From assembly GCF_026151205.1 (NCBI RefSeq), contig NC_087074.1, positions 3,410,001-3,474,000 of the forward strand: DNA of 64,000 bases. The letters are read 5' to 3'. This DNA is from Bolinopsis microptera (lineage: Eukaryota > Ctenophora > Tentaculata > Lobata > Bolinopsidae). The first letter of the stretch is position 1. Every line of letters starts with the position of its first letter. Below the pieces are notes generated by a model that saw only the letters and a program-made list of their open reading frames with translations, did no database searches and was not told the DNA's origin. Below, piece after piece: positions 21,301 to 30,540 of this stretch. A program made the position numbers and the translations under genes.

Positions 21301-24192
21301 GAGCGATATTGAGAAAGCACACACCCCGACACCGAGCACATTGCTGTAACAGATTGCTGTCACTTTAGCTTTATGTCGTACAGTAAATCACACCTCCCCG
21401 CTTTGGACCGTAAAATAGCAAAAAAGCAAAAAGCTTCTCAAGTTCTTTGCAGTAAATCAATGTTCAATATGGATTTTAATAAATGCATATTTATTTTGTA
21501 AGTGCTTTCTCTTTGTCAATCGTGTGATTGTCGGGCGAGAAGAACTGTAAAATCATCAGAGGCCTTTGTTATTAGAGAGTCACGAGGGAGCCATGATACG
21601 TGCTCTGTGAGTTTAGAGATAGCTGCTGAGATTTACTAACAATAAATCTCAGGAGCTTGAGCTTACAAAAATAAAGCAGATATCTTACTTTCTAAGACAT
21701 TGCATTATCTTCATCACTACTACTACTATGTCGGAGCTAAGTCCGATCTACGCCAGAAAACCCCCTCCATATATCCCTGTCCCGCATCAGGGTTCGCAGT
21801 TCCTCTTTAGAGTTTGTCCCAACTTCCTTCAGTAACATAGACAAGTAGCTTTGTCTTGGTCGGCCTTGCTGTGCTCTACCGTGCGTAGGTTCCCATAAGA
21901 CTAAATCACTGGCAAGTAGCTCAGGATGTCGGATGCAGTGTCCCGCCATTTTTAATCTCCTGCTTCGTAACTTGTTTGACAGCCTTGGGAGGCTACCATA
22001 CAAAGTTATATTGCTGACCTTGTCCTTCCATGAGATACCCAGCACCATACGCAACATCTTTGTGTATGTCCCGTCCAAACTTTTCTCTTGAGCCTTTGTC
22101 AGTGTCCAGGTTTCTGATCCGTAGAGCAGTACTGATTCACAAGCCTTACGTAACGCGTTTTTTGTTGTTGTGGAACACAACAAGAAAATTGAAAATAATC
22201 TTGTGCGAGGGTAGGGACCCAGATGTCGTTTCTAACCCAAATAAACTTTAAGGAGGCTTCTCATCAGTAGCCGCACCTCCTTACTCGGTTTCTGAACTGG
22301 AATTCTATGGGCTTCCAGACGGCCAGACCGAGTATTACCATCCCATTCTTCTAGAGTTCATCACAAGAAGCACCCATCTTGAAGATCTTTGACACCCAGA
22401 CACACCCCATTGGCGAACAAACTTTAGATATAATCTTACATGCTCCCGAAGGAATCCCTGGTTTATGGTCTTTCTCATATAAAGGTTGGCAAACTTTGGT
22501 GAAAAACTTTACATTTAGAATTTAAATTGTAAGGAATACTTTAATAGCTTACATTTTATTGTTTTTCAATACCTACCAAACAGTTCAAATCCGTTATAGT
22601 TAATACCGGCTCTTAAATTCAAATCATGATAAGTGAATAAGCTAAGACGGGATATTTTGAACTCTACAAATATTATATACAATATGTTTCCTAAATATTT
22701 CAGATTTATCTACGTTAGCATTCATGTTTTATACAATTTCTGTTCATTATATAAATTTTAATTAATAATTAAAATCCAAAGCATCCCATGTCTATAAACA
22801 GAAAAAACAGGTTTATTAATTATTCCCATTTTCTAAAAGATCAGAACCACCACAGACCCATATAAATTGTGCTGATCCAGCTAATCAGCTCTGAGAGAGT
22901 AAATATTGAAAATAAGCGACTTTTTAAGTTTATATTGACGTTTCACGTGCAACTGTAGTAAAATTCAATCAGACAATGAGAACATAGGTTTAACATAGTT
23001 GTTTATAACGGTACATTAACATGCACTACCTATAACACTATGTTCATTGAGCCAGGTCGAAATGGCCATGGCTGGAGTTAGGAATGCGTCGTGGGAACTT
23101 AATGGCGAAGACTATGATTAGAGGATCAAAACATCGGTAAATAAGACGGTTGAAACTTGAAAGAATAACTATTATAATACCTTTTTTTTTTCAAATCAGA
23201 CATGGAACATAAATGAACACCTTAAAGATTTGATAAGTGGCCTAAAAAAAGGTAGGATACATAAATAATAATAGCTTTTTCCACCCTGCTCTATCAGAGG
23301 CTAATATATTCTTAATCATCTGTACAAATCGTCTGTATTTACAAAAACACAATTCATGAAATCATTGGTCAATTAAGTAAAAAATACATATTGCCAACTG
23401 CCTTGAAATGATGACAGAAATTTTATTTCATGGTTTACGAATACTTGAATCGAGATGATGGGCGAGCTGCATTGGGCTGGAGGTTTCGTGGAGGAATCCG
23501 TGGAGGAATCCGTGGGTGGAGTTGGCAATATGACTAGATTTGGTTCCCAACTTATGTTTAAACTATTCAGGTAAATTCGAGTGATAAGTAAAAATAAGAA
23601 ATTGAGGACAAGTTTGAGGGTTTGTATAACTCAATGAATTGTTACTTGACCACTGATAGGGAGAAAAGGTAAATATACTTTTACAATGGACAATTAATAT
23701 TCTTCCAAACGGTACTGCACATACGTTCCTATATCGAAGTTATGAGTTAAAGTGTAGCTGGTTAGCTAAGAACAAGTTCGGACCACATAATTTCGGACGT
23801 TACTTTGTCTTGCGGACTCATAAATTTGCGGACTCATAAATTTGCGGATTCATAAATTTACATGGACTCAAAGAAGTTGCCTCGCCAAGGTACCGCATGT
23901 GCTGCGGAGAAATTAGAATCGATTACTATGCAGCCTCATAAAACAAACCATATAACTTGAATGGACTGACTTTTGCAGTAGTGAAACTGCTTGTTTAGCA
24001 TGCAGCGATTGCCCGGATGCCCCTAGTTTACATTGGGTAATGAAATCTGGAAAATAACAAGAAGTATGGTTGAAATTACTCACGAGAAGGTGAAGAGTTT
24101 CCCTCGTTGGAAGAGGTTGACTGCACAGGTACAGGCGAGAAGCCATACATTAGTAGCTTGAGGATTTCCTCAACTTTCCTCCCGGACTCCAT
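3331..24192 (-). CDS. PRDM-family protein with PR/SET domain, first five coding exons (partial, continues left)
   Basis: Nuclear chromatin or transcription regulator; PR/SET domains of this family can methylate histone lysines. Exons in order are 24192-24084, 18443-18273, 17925-17843, 4038-3893 and 3431-3331, with phases 1, 1, 0, 2, 1 all matching. The ATG sits in an ACCATGG context. About 203 residues are visible. The PR/SET domain starts near residue 67, with IPNSGIGV (78-85), GPYEGK, HFVDGND, ANWMRYISCARSEEEQN (within 142-160), PGEELLVWYGDEY (177-189) and LGLP. This most resembles PRDM7/9/14-type PR domains. The Tyr of WYG and of DEY, part of the active site in active PRDM enzymes, are kept. 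Zinc fingers expected downstream are outside the window. Intron 3 (4039-17842) contains the photoprotein cluster in antisense, and intron 1 contains a LINE relic and a CACGTG cluster. Which PRDM paralogue this is remains open. Confidence 0.88.
4105..5150. other. Intron sequence left of the photoprotein cluster
   Basis: AT-rich PRDM intron 3 sequence with no gene that I can support, apart from the short tandem repeat listed separately and the photoprotein promoter at its right end. Confidence 0.5.
4467..4590. repeat. Tandem repeat, about 24-bp unit, five copies
   Basis: Five head-to-tail copies of a unit with core accctacattctacaaatgg, differing only in the linker (gggt, ggttc or ttgagt). Located in PRDM intron 3. 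Confidence 0.9.
5148..5185 (+). promoter_or_regulatory. TATA-box promoter of the photoprotein array
   Basis: TATAAAAG at 5151-5158 in a GGG...CC setting, with a likely transcription start near 5180 and the first photoprotein ATG 225 nt further on. No comparable TATA box is present in the 409-bp spacers between array units, so this may serve the whole block or only copy 1. Confidence 0.6.
5379..5405 (+). promoter_or_regulatory. Predicted 3' splice site and 26-nt leader of photoprotein copy 1
   Basis: Pyrimidine-rich tttccttctatag-like tract ending in AG at 5378-5379. The next 26 nt to the ATG match the other copies except for one base, whereas everything upstream differs. Internal copies have ctgac then ttatctccag at the same distance (AG at 6408-6409 for copy 2). 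Homology breaking exactly at an AG is what a real exon border looks like. Confidence 0.55.
5406..6026 (+). CDS. Calcium-regulated photoprotein, ctenophore type (copy 1)
   Basis: Binds coelenterazine and oxygen, and emits blue light when calcium loads its EF-hands; acts in the cytosol of photocytes. 206 residues, the usual length, in one intronless ORF. EF-hand loops are at 44-55 (DLDTDGKMSMDE), 136-147 (DDNGDGTVNVEE) and 170-181 (DTDGTGKLERPE). The second EF position (about 87-100) lacks calcium ligands, as in all known photoproteins. The W-rich C-terminus ends in Tyr, the ctenophore hallmark, unlike the terminal Pro of hydrozoan aequorins. An ATTAAA poly(A) signal lies about 45 nt after the stop. 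It is antisense inside PRDM intron 3 and is the only copy with its own TATA box. The family assignment is firm from sequence likeness. Confidence 0.95.
   Translation: MPLDETNNESYRYLRSVGNTWKYNVEDLHPKMLERLYKRFDTFDLDTDGKMSMDEIMYWPDRMRQLVNASDEQIEKMRAACDTFFFHKGVNRDTGLAREDWVEANRVFAEAERERERRGEGSLIALLSNSYYDVLDDNGDGTVNVEELKTMMKAFDVPQEAAYTFFEKGDTDGTGKLERPELVHLFRKFWMEPYDPQWDGVYAYKY
6436..7056 (+). CDS. Calcium-regulated photoprotein (copy 2)
   Basis: Encodes the same 206 residues as copy 1. Its upstream spacer has no TATA box but keeps the acceptor-like AG 26 nt before the ATG, preceded by a branch-point-like ctgac. This copy would need a read-through transcript with splicing, or a TATA-less promoter in the spacer. 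Confidence 0.95.
   Translation: MPLDETNNESYRYLRSVGNTWKYNVEDLHPKMLERLYKRFDTFDLDTDGKMSMDEIMYWPDRMRQLVNASDEQIEKMRAACDTFFFHKGVNRDTGLAREDWVEANRVFAEAERERERRGEGSLIALLSNSYYDVLDDNGDGTVNVEELKTMMKAFDVPQEAAYTFFEKGDTDGTGKLERPELVHLFRKFWMEPYDPQWDGVYAYKY
7466..8086 (+). CDS. Calcium-regulated photoprotein (copy 3)
   Basis: Nucleotide-identical to copy 2 in both coding and spacer sequence by eye. Last complete copy of the left block. Confidence 0.95.
   Translation: MPLDETNNESYRYLRSVGNTWKYNVEDLHPKMLERLYKRFDTFDLDTDGKMSMDEIMYWPDRMRQLVNASDEQIEKMRAACDTFFFHKGVNRDTGLAREDWVEANRVFAEAERERERRGEGSLIALLSNSYYDVLDDNGDGTVNVEELKTMMKAFDVPQEAAYTFFEKGDTDGTGKLERPELVHLFRKFWMEPYDPQWDGVYAYKY
8496..8930 (+). pseudogene. Photoprotein copy 4, broken after residue 144
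   Basis: Identical to the intact copies through EF-hand 3 position 9. A 2-base loss after gtcaat then brings a TGA stop, and the following sequence (gagactaaaaaatg) is only a gapped likeness of the consensus. Loses EF-hand 3's final Glu pair, EF-hand 4 and the C-terminus needed to seal the chromophore cavity, so it cannot be a working photoprotein as written. It marks the sharp left border of the eroded stretch. Confidence 0.85.
9363..9745 (+). pseudogene. Photoprotein relic 5
   Basis: Begins atgctcgacgagaca, after a battered tttatctcag leader. Includes gacatggtcaacgctgaacga, a gapped form of the residue 61-72 region. Many frameshifts; no open frame. Confidence 0.7.
10069..10545 (+). pseudogene. 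Photoprotein relic 6
   Basis: Begins atgcctcggacaaatac. Contains a perfect 31-bp match to the intact gene at about 10231-10261 (codons for residues 79-88, ACDTFFFHK) embedded in heavily gapped sequence. An island of perfect identity amid such damage is unusual for neutral decay. Confidence 0.75.
10859..11360 (+). pseudogene. Photoprotein relic 7
   Basis: Begins attgcctctggccgacaaac (start codon lost). Ends with acttacaaatataagcaaaa, the gapped image of the AYKY-stop end of the gene. Full of frameshifts. Confidence 0.7.
12158..12400 (+). pseudogene. Photoprotein relic 8, central part
   Basis: accccaccagagttggaacg (residues 28-35 region), then cacgacttccttccacaaga and aactttaattgccctaattc, follow the intact gene in order with deletions between. 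Further start relics are near 12535 and 12980. Confidence 0.65.
13668..14288 (+). CDS. Calcium-regulated photoprotein (copy 5 in the assembly, first of the right block)
   Basis: Same 206-residue protein as copy 1. Its full upstream spacer is preserved, but what lies beyond at 13305 is eroded sequence, so no TATA-type promoter is visible for this block. Confidence 0.95.
   Translation: MPLDETNNESYRYLRSVGNTWKYNVEDLHPKMLERLYKRFDTFDLDTDGKMSMDEIMYWPDRMRQLVNASDEQIEKMRAACDTFFFHKGVNRDTGLAREDWVEANRVFAEAERERERRGEGSLIALLSNSYYDVLDDNGDGTVNVEELKTMMKAFDVPQEAAYTFFEKGDTDGTGKLERPELVHLFRKFWMEPYDPQWDGVYAYKY
14698..15318 (+). CDS. Calcium-regulated photoprotein (right block, second)
   Basis: Identical to its neighbours at protein and, by eye, DNA level; 409-bp spacers on both sides. 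Confidence 0.95.
   Translation: MPLDETNNESYRYLRSVGNTWKYNVEDLHPKMLERLYKRFDTFDLDTDGKMSMDEIMYWPDRMRQLVNASDEQIEKMRAACDTFFFHKGVNRDTGLAREDWVEANRVFAEAERERERRGEGSLIALLSNSYYDVLDDNGDGTVNVEELKTMMKAFDVPQEAAYTFFEKGDTDGTGKLERPELVHLFRKFWMEPYDPQWDGVYAYKY
15728..16348 (+). CDS. Calcium-regulated photoprotein (right block, third)
   Basis: Identical unit; no private substitutions seen in the coding or spacer part. Confidence 0.95.
   Translation: MPLDETNNESYRYLRSVGNTWKYNVEDLHPKMLERLYKRFDTFDLDTDGKMSMDEIMYWPDRMRQLVNASDEQIEKMRAACDTFFFHKGVNRDTGLAREDWVEANRVFAEAERERERRGEGSLIALLSNSYYDVLDDNGDGTVNVEELKTMMKAFDVPQEAAYTFFEKGDTDGTGKLERPELVHLFRKFWMEPYDPQWDGVYAYKY
16758..17378 (+). CDS. Calcium-regulated photoprotein (right block, last)
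   Basis: Identical coding sequence, but its 3' flank carries the first differences of the block (gaatctgtaa for aaatctttaa, aacatagtgc for aacatcatgc) before homology is lost. It is therefore the outer edge of the repeat. PRDM exon 3 begins 465 bp further on, on the other strand. Confidence 0.95.
   Translation: MPLDETNNESYRYLRSVGNTWKYNVEDLHPKMLERLYKRFDTFDLDTDGKMSMDEIMYWPDRMRQLVNASDEQIEKMRAACDTFFFHKGVNRDTGLAREDWVEANRVFAEAERERERRGEGSLIALLSNSYYDVLDDNGDGTVNVEELKTMMKAFDVPQEAAYTFFEKGDTDGTGKLERPELVHLFRKFWMEPYDPQWDGVYAYKY
17431..17842. other. Diverged end of the last array unit and right end of PRDM intron 3
   Basis: The first about 100 bp are a decayed spacer. The rest is AT-rich and without features until the PRDM exon 3 donor (gtatgtac on the minus strand) at 17842. 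Confidence 0.6.
20061..20155. promoter_or_regulatory. Cluster of four CACGTG E-boxes with an inverted CCAAT
   Basis: CACGTG at 20061, 20096, 20113 and 20127, and ATTGG at 20151. Such boxes are bound by bHLH-zip factors of the USF/MYC/MITF type. In PRDM intron 1, so possibly an enhancer or internal promoter. Confidence 0.45.
21737..22190 (-). mobile_element. 3' fragment of a non-LTR retrotransposon (C-terminal RT region)
   Basis: About 148 codons in one open frame matching the region after the RT core of LINE proteins: LLYGSETWTLTK, then AGHCIRHPE, GRPRQSYLSM and a stop. The 5' part is missing beyond about 22190, as expected from truncated target-primed insertion. A (GTA)n-like tail follows the stop (21716-21727 on the plus strand). 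Lies in PRDM intron 1; no sign of activity. Confidence 0.75.
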
Positions 24193-27060
24193 GGTTTATC
24201 TGCTGATTGAAAGTGGTGTCAGGTTTGTGGTCCTGGTTATAAAAATAAGGCTCACATTTAGATCACAACAAAATCACTCGCTAGACACCTGCTTTAACAG
24301 TTTTCAAAACGTAAACAAAGGCATACAAAATAGAACTAAAATTAGATTTCGATAAAATCGTAGACGTTCTCTGATAATGGGTGCCATAGAAACTGCTGTT
24401 ACAGTACGTGCTCAACACCGCAAGTTATACGTAAAACACGAATAAATCTTGACGATCTTGTGGACGCCACGTCTATTTCTCTCTCTGTAAAACAAAGTTC
24501 AGCATAAAACTCTCGACCACAAGAGAAACTAATACTAACGACACTCGATCAAAATTAGACGATTTCACGTGTTAGAGCTGAGTTGGACGGATCTCACGCC
24601 CACAGTGTGCAGTAGAAACTTGGCGAGAAGTGGAACGAATTAACTGGAGCTTAACCAAGAGCGTGCTCATTTTCGACCATGGTTAGACCATGATTCCAGC
24701 CCTGTCACAGGAAATTAAGAAGTAAATCCTTTGTCGAACTGTCGGCAAACGCGATTTACAAACTTACAAATGGAAAAGCTTGTGTAGTGTAGTTTAAAGG
24801 CTTAGGTAAAAACTGCAAGGTGTTTATCAATATCAACGTCAGCACGTGATAATCGCTTCTAGCAAATTCTGATACTGAATTGTGGCGGTAGCGCCGCCCA
24901 AGTTAAGTCTAACAGTGGTTGATTACTGGTACGGTCGAGCAAATTCATTATGTGTGATGTGGGTGGCCAGACGATCGGCGGATTTTACTTGCGGCTTTTT
25001 AATCTCGATGAAGACTGAGAGGACATAATAGCCGCAATGGATGAATGCAAATTGCTGCCTGTAACTTTCTAAGGGTAAACCAAATTGTAACAGATGATCG
25101 GCCTTACAATTGAGACAACCAGTTCTTCATAATGTATTAGTTCTTTGGAGGGGTATTATAATGAGGCATCAGCCGCAAATATGCTGTGTCTCCGTGTGGG
25201 ACGAGGTATAAACGGAGAGCGGCAATTCAACACAACGCTACCTGCCTTAGAGAAAGAAATCAATGATAAATGCGCTGCGCTTACAAACATGTGTTTTGAA
25301 GATCACGTGATCTGGAATCACGCGCGCTCGTGTAACCACGTGATACACGCTGGAGAGATCAATGGTCGAGTAAATCGAGCGTGTGCCATGTGTTGCGTCA
25401 TCAACCCCCTCGCTCTTACTCTGCCCTGTAACTTCGCTTTCTGTTGTTCCCATCTCTAATAAAACTCGCAAATTGATTCTTTGTATTCGTGGTCAAGAAC
25501 GCTGCCGGCGATGTACGTGCTACTGTAACTGTGAATCAACACTTACGAAGGTTGAATATTTGTGCTGAATCTGCCGTATCGATGTTGGTAAGTGGACCCT
25601 ACAACGTAGTTTTATTGTTATTATTATGAACCAAGAACGTTACTATTGGTAGGGAGGTGACATGCACATTCTTTAAGACTCCATAGAGTCTTTATACCCA
25701 CCACTTGTCTATAGAGTAAACTTCATTATTTTAATGTGTTTTGCACAGCCACTATTGTGACTGTTATAGCATTTGCTGATGAAAACCTGTTTCAAATTTT
25801 AGTTCGGAAATTCGAAATTGCAGTTCCAATACCATGATACAATTATAGAGAGGTTACTTTTGCATATAACAGCAAATTTAATACATTTAGGTAAAAATGA
25901 AATGCAAAATATTATGTTTAGAGCCAGCTGTAAACAATGTAAACTTAATTATGATAAACCGCCAATACCTATAAAGATATAGTTGACAGTCAGCGGCGGG
26001 CCTTGGGAGGTGCTTCTATATCACGACATAATATTAGGCGAATGACTTACCAAGTATCAACATAACATGTCCTTTAAAGCTTTAATGGTTATTGGAAAAA
26101 CGTCCGATAGGCAGATTACGACAACCATACTCCCAGGGTACTTATCAGGCGGCGTGGGAGGTGCTGCTATGTACGTATCTGTTTACTGACTCTTATTGTT
26201 ATGTTATAGGCATCACAATAAAAGATTCTTCTTCAACTCTTCAAAGGTCGGCTAGAATCCACTAGTCAAAGTAGATAGATCATGAGATTGCCTAAGGAAA
26301 CGCGGCATTCACTCAAATGCACCGAGTAAGCTAATGATTTTATTACAGACTTGTATCTTGATTCAAGTCTATAAGTTGGTCGCTAAATGCTGGAAATTGA
26401 AATAGAATAACGTAAAAAGCTTGAAATTTAGCGGCCAAATGTTTAGTAGGGAGACGGGAGTACCTTCTTATAGAGTTATAGTCTGTAGCTTCGCTATAGA
26501 GGTGCTAAAGTCTTTACTTTCTCAGGCACAGGTTTATCCGATCTGGAGGCAGCTAGTTACTGTAACAGCACCAGATTTGTTTACACAGCAGGCAATTAAC
26601 AACTTTTCCAGTTTCGATATTCTAAATAAATGGAGACAACAAACTTTATTCAGTAAAGTTACTGACCTAAACACTTATGAGATGTAGTAGTTGTACAGCA
26701 ATGCTAAGGTAATGGGACTACTAGTGCGGACCCTCTACCGGCCAAACCTTGTTAACAATGCTGTAGTCAAGGTACGGTGAACGGTATTTAAAAGCGCTTA
26801 AGGGACATGAGTCAAAGTGGTAGAGCAACCTCATGTATAGTGAGGAAATGGTAAAATATAAGGTTTTACGAGATGCGTTACGTACCGTCTAGCTAGGGTC
26901 TTAAAGTTAAACAGCAGTAGGTAAGCCATTATATTTGAAGGCCGAGGTACTTATTAAGTTTATAAGAACTACAAATAGTACCCTTATATTTAACGATAAA
27001 TTGATATAATAATAAATGATTGTAATATTTTTATTGAGGCACATGCCACCCCATCGCGGG
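24193..27060. other. PRDM upstream region, no gene recognised
   Basis: Carries a CACGTG pair at 25304 and 25337 about 1.1 kb before the PRDM ATG. Scattered short ORFs have no splice or domain support. The stretch 26000-27000 shows nothing that I can name. Confidence 0.4.
25304..25342. promoter_or_regulatory. Pair of CACGTG E-boxes upstream of PRDM
   Basis: gatCACGTGatc at 25301-25312 is a 12-bp palindrome; a second CACGTG is at 25337. Position fits a distal promoter element of the PRDM gene. Confidence 0.35.
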
Positions 27061-27064
27061 TTTA

Positions 27065-27091
27065 CTACTACTACTACTACTACTACTACTT
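27065..27091. repeat. (TAC)n microsatellite
   Basis: About nine tac repeats following gcgggttt. Similar trinucleotide runs tail the LINE fragment at 21.7 kb, so this could be the end of a worn element. Confidence 0.8.
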
Positions 27092-28353
27092 ATATTTAAA
27101 ATGTGAAGATTTACTGAACAAAATGATGAGAATGAAGTTTCTTCGGAAAACTGGAAAAGTCATGTGCGATCTAACGCCTGTTTTGTACTTTAATCGGAAA
27201 AATTAACAATAAAGTGTTCCATTTTGCATTAAGATGTTACATAGATCTCGTAAGGCCGAACATGAGTTTTAAAATTTATAGTGCGGTGTTTAGTAGGGAG
27301 CATCACGCCCACGGGACCTTTTACAAAGATCTTAGTAAATGTATAAAAATCATATTCAAAATAAATTTTCAATGAAATAATAACAAAAACGGGCACTTGA
27401 TATTCTGAGAAAATTCGTCATGTATTCGCTAAGGTTGAGTAATAAGGTACTTACTTTGCAGTTGCAGATTTGCAAGCTCAAGAGTTATCGAGAGATCATA
27501 GATGAAGTTCATATACTCTAGTAGCAGGTAGGGGTTGAGGCTGCACTTCACTGTACAGAGTTTTTTATACTGAATCGGGTTAAATAGGTCATTGGTAACT
27601 CAAATCACCGAACGGCACATGTTGTGTCGCTAGTCCCAACCCTGTGGGGGCCACGCCCATATTTCACATTAGGCGCAATGGACACGTTCATTGAAGTTTG
27701 AGGACATTGGTAAATTTTTTAAATAGCGTTTTCGACGATAGTGGCTTAATTTTAGCATCTATTAATCTAGCATGTTCAAAAGCTCTGAACATTAGCCACG
27801 TGACCCATACTCCCAGAGTTGAAACACAGTTAATAAACTGCGGAGTGAATAAAATGCTATACAACAAAACAGAAGGTTCCAACCATACACTCCACCTACT
27901 GATCCTAACCACCCTAACAACTCTCTATTTCTCTCTCTTAAACCCTCCTTCCCTCACTCTTCGTGGTGCACAAAACCATTCCAACCTATGTATGTCCCCC
28001 CTACGGGTTCCACAAGCCCAACGGTACATAGTTAGACGAAAAACAGGGAAGCCTTGATTGCCAGATCAAGGACTGCATCAGTAGCAGCGAAACACGGATA
28101 TACCTTCTCCCTTACAGTCAGCGAGCGGACAACAACCTGACTGTGTCTTGTAGGCATTACCACACCACCTTCGCTATTACATCCGCTCGCCCGTATTCAC
28201 TGACACATGCCACACCTGGGTTTAGTATGAAGATGTACGCATATTCACCCAAGATGCAGCGATGTCTCAGTTTAGCGAGTTGAAATACAGCAGCAAACTC
28301 ACAGGAAAATATATCAGAATCATCAGTTACAAACCTGCCACCGTTTCGGGGCT
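27092..28353. other. Stretch without a recognisable gene
   Basis: Short open frames at 27698-28057 and 28157-28363 lack domains or splice context. The right part may belong to the transposon relic that follows. Confidence 0.35.
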
Positions 28354-28886
28354 TTAATCGCAATAAAGTTTCCTGTCAGGCGCCCCAGCAGTCCACCCTT
28401 GGACCACCATCTGATCCGACGAGATAACGTTTATGGTACCTCTAGATGTTAAGTGAACTCTCAAGCTCCAACCTTCCTGAACTCCCACTCCTTCTTCCTT
28501 GATAAGTTGATAACAAGTAGATCCATCTGGAACAGTGAGCTGCTTCTTTCCCACTATCCCGTACTTGTTTCTTCAGCTCTCTTCCTTTAAAAGCAATTCT
28601 CCTCGCAGCTCAGCTCTCTCCAAACTCTGAGCAACCACACCCTTGCTCCAACTTCAACCGCAGCATTATAACAGCACCATCCTTTTGTTTGAATCTTAGT
28701 CTGAAGACTGCTGTACCGGTCGAGTTTGTACTCATGTGATTCAGCGACCCGCTCTTCAGATGGTACCGTTAGTTCCCACCAAATAACCGTCTTTGCCGAC
28801 CTTGAGAATATCACAAGGTCCGGTCTCAGCCGTGTTTCCACAATCTCACTGGGAAACTTAAGCTGTCCCTCAATGTCTGACAGCAC
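28354..28886 (-). mobile_element. Decayed transposon-associated domain of the ELTVPxEER type
   Basis: About 100 codons containing RPDLVIFS, then WWELTVPSEERV and GWCCYNAAVEVG. This matches a domain found again and again near reverse transcriptases in marine invertebrate and fish genomes, with a PD-(D/E)xK-like Asp...Glu pattern (D of RPD, E of ELT). The reading continues in a shifted frame toward 28354 (KEAAHCSRW-like), so it is broken. No intact element is seen. Confidence 0.5.
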
Positions 28887-29311
28887 TATCCAATCTCGAG
28901 ACTCTCTCAGGATCCCAAAACCACGACTCTCCCAAATAAAATTTATTGTTGTCAGGCACTATAATGTAAGAAATTTCACATTTTTGTGACTGTGTTAACA
29001 GGTTAACCATAGCTACCCAATTAGCATTCTTTGGTCTAAAATATAGTAGATTAGGTCAATCTAACAATTATAATACAACATTGGTTAAAGGGCAGGGATC
29101 GAACGGTTTTAAAGCAATATTTCGTAAACTTCGTCACACTCAGAATACGATACCTCTTTTTTACTGTGAGGTGTCCTAAAAACCTTTTAACTCATTATTT
29201 GATGGTTCTTCTACCGATCTTAGCCATAAAATATGTTGTTTTGAAAAATTAGCTAATACAATTTTGCTTTGTTACCGAAATGTGACGAAATTCACTTTTC
29301 CTGCCCTAACA

Positions 29312-30540
29312 TTACTTACTTTGAGTTCTTTGAGTAGGTTTGGCTGGGATCGCTTCAGGACAAGCCCGACAACAGTATCGAGTACGTCCTCCTATTACTC
29401 CACTGGGGTCTTTTTGTAAGTACCATTTCAAGAGTGAGTTGTTGTTAGTAGCGGTGTATCCTTTAGTCGGAGGCGTGTCGGGGAATTCTTTAAGGAATTT
29501 AGCCAGTGATGATTTTAACGGGTCCAAAGTAGAGATGGAATTTATTTCTTTGGGAAGAAGATTCCACAGCTGTGCCGCTTTCACTCCAAACGAGTTTTCA
29601 TAGTGAGTTGCCACAGAGCGTTGTGATTTGTTGTTCAGTGCCGGTACAGTGGCTTTTATTCCATGTCATGGGTTGTTTTTGAACAGCATGCCAATATCAT
29701 TTGGGGCCATGCCATTGAGAATTTTCTATGTGTGGATCAAGATGTAGCTTTCTCGACGCCTCTGCAATGATATGATATTGAGTTTCGTGAGACGTTCCCA
29801 GTAGTCTAAACCACTGCATCCGTTAATGCGTCGGGTATATTGTCGTTGAACGTTTTCTATAGACTCTGTGAAGAGGGTAAGCATTAAAAATGGTGATCTG
29901 GCCTTGAAGACGCTTAGAACCCTGGATGACATAGTGCTTGCTGATTGGATCATTTTATGGACGTGGGGAGTCCAAGAGCAGTCGTTTGATAAAATCACCA
30001 CCAAGTCCCTGACAGTTTCTGCTGCAGGCTCAATCATTTGACCTGTTGTAAGACTGTAACTGAGCAGATCATTTGTAAATGGCAGATTTCGTAGCAGAAG
30101 CAAATTATTGAGCGTATAGTTGAGGATCTCAAATTTAGCTTCATTGAGCTGCATATTGTTTCTTCAAGCCCAAGCAATAACATTGAAGAGGTCTTCTTGT
30201 AGCGATGCTTTGGTGGCCAGGTCCAATATCTTGCCGGTGAGTTTGGTGTCATCAGTAAATAACTTTCCAAGAGAGGTAAGCAGTGCGTCCAATTGGTCAT
30301 CGATGTAGAGAATGAAAAGAATCGGTCCCAACACTGTACTATGTGGCACTCCACTTATCACCAGCTGGAAGGATGACTTAGTTCCTTCAACTTCCACTGT
30401 CTGGAGGCGGTTTGTTAGGAATTCACTTAACCACTGTAGCATGTTTCCATGAATTCCGTAACGTTTTGCTTTTGCAAGTAGTATGTTGTGGTCCACCTTA
30501 TCGAACGCTTTGTCGTAATCGAGGTATATAACAATTACTT
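29312..30540 (-). mobile_element. 5'-truncated, frameshifted CR1/Jockey-type LINE
   Basis: Reads right to left. RT motif A (LDYDKAFDKVDHN, near 30530-30490), motif B (SGVPHSTVLGP, altered from SGVPQGS) and motif C (LFTDDTKL, altered from FADD) sit in one frame at 30496-30164. After a frameshift comes LNEAKFEILN. The C-terminal block with QLWNLLPKEIN, FLKEFPDTPP and NNNSLLKW ends at 29312. The changed catalytic context and frameshifts mean it is dead. Confidence 0.8.

Larger units (their letters stand above)
18444..24083 (-). other. PRDM intron 1 (5.6 kb)
   Basis: Bounded by the donor CTC|GTGAGT of exon 1 and the acceptor acatacag of exon 2; phase 1 on both sides. Holds a CACGTG/CCAAT cluster (20061-20155) and a LINE 3' fragment (21737-22190), and a short repeat at about 23808-23860 (ggactcataaatttgc three times). 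Otherwise nothing recognisable. Confidence 0.7.

Noticed and set aside
25145-25459. 104-codon plus-strand frame with several Cys
   Set aside because: No signal peptide, domain or splice support, and it overlaps the CACGTG pair.
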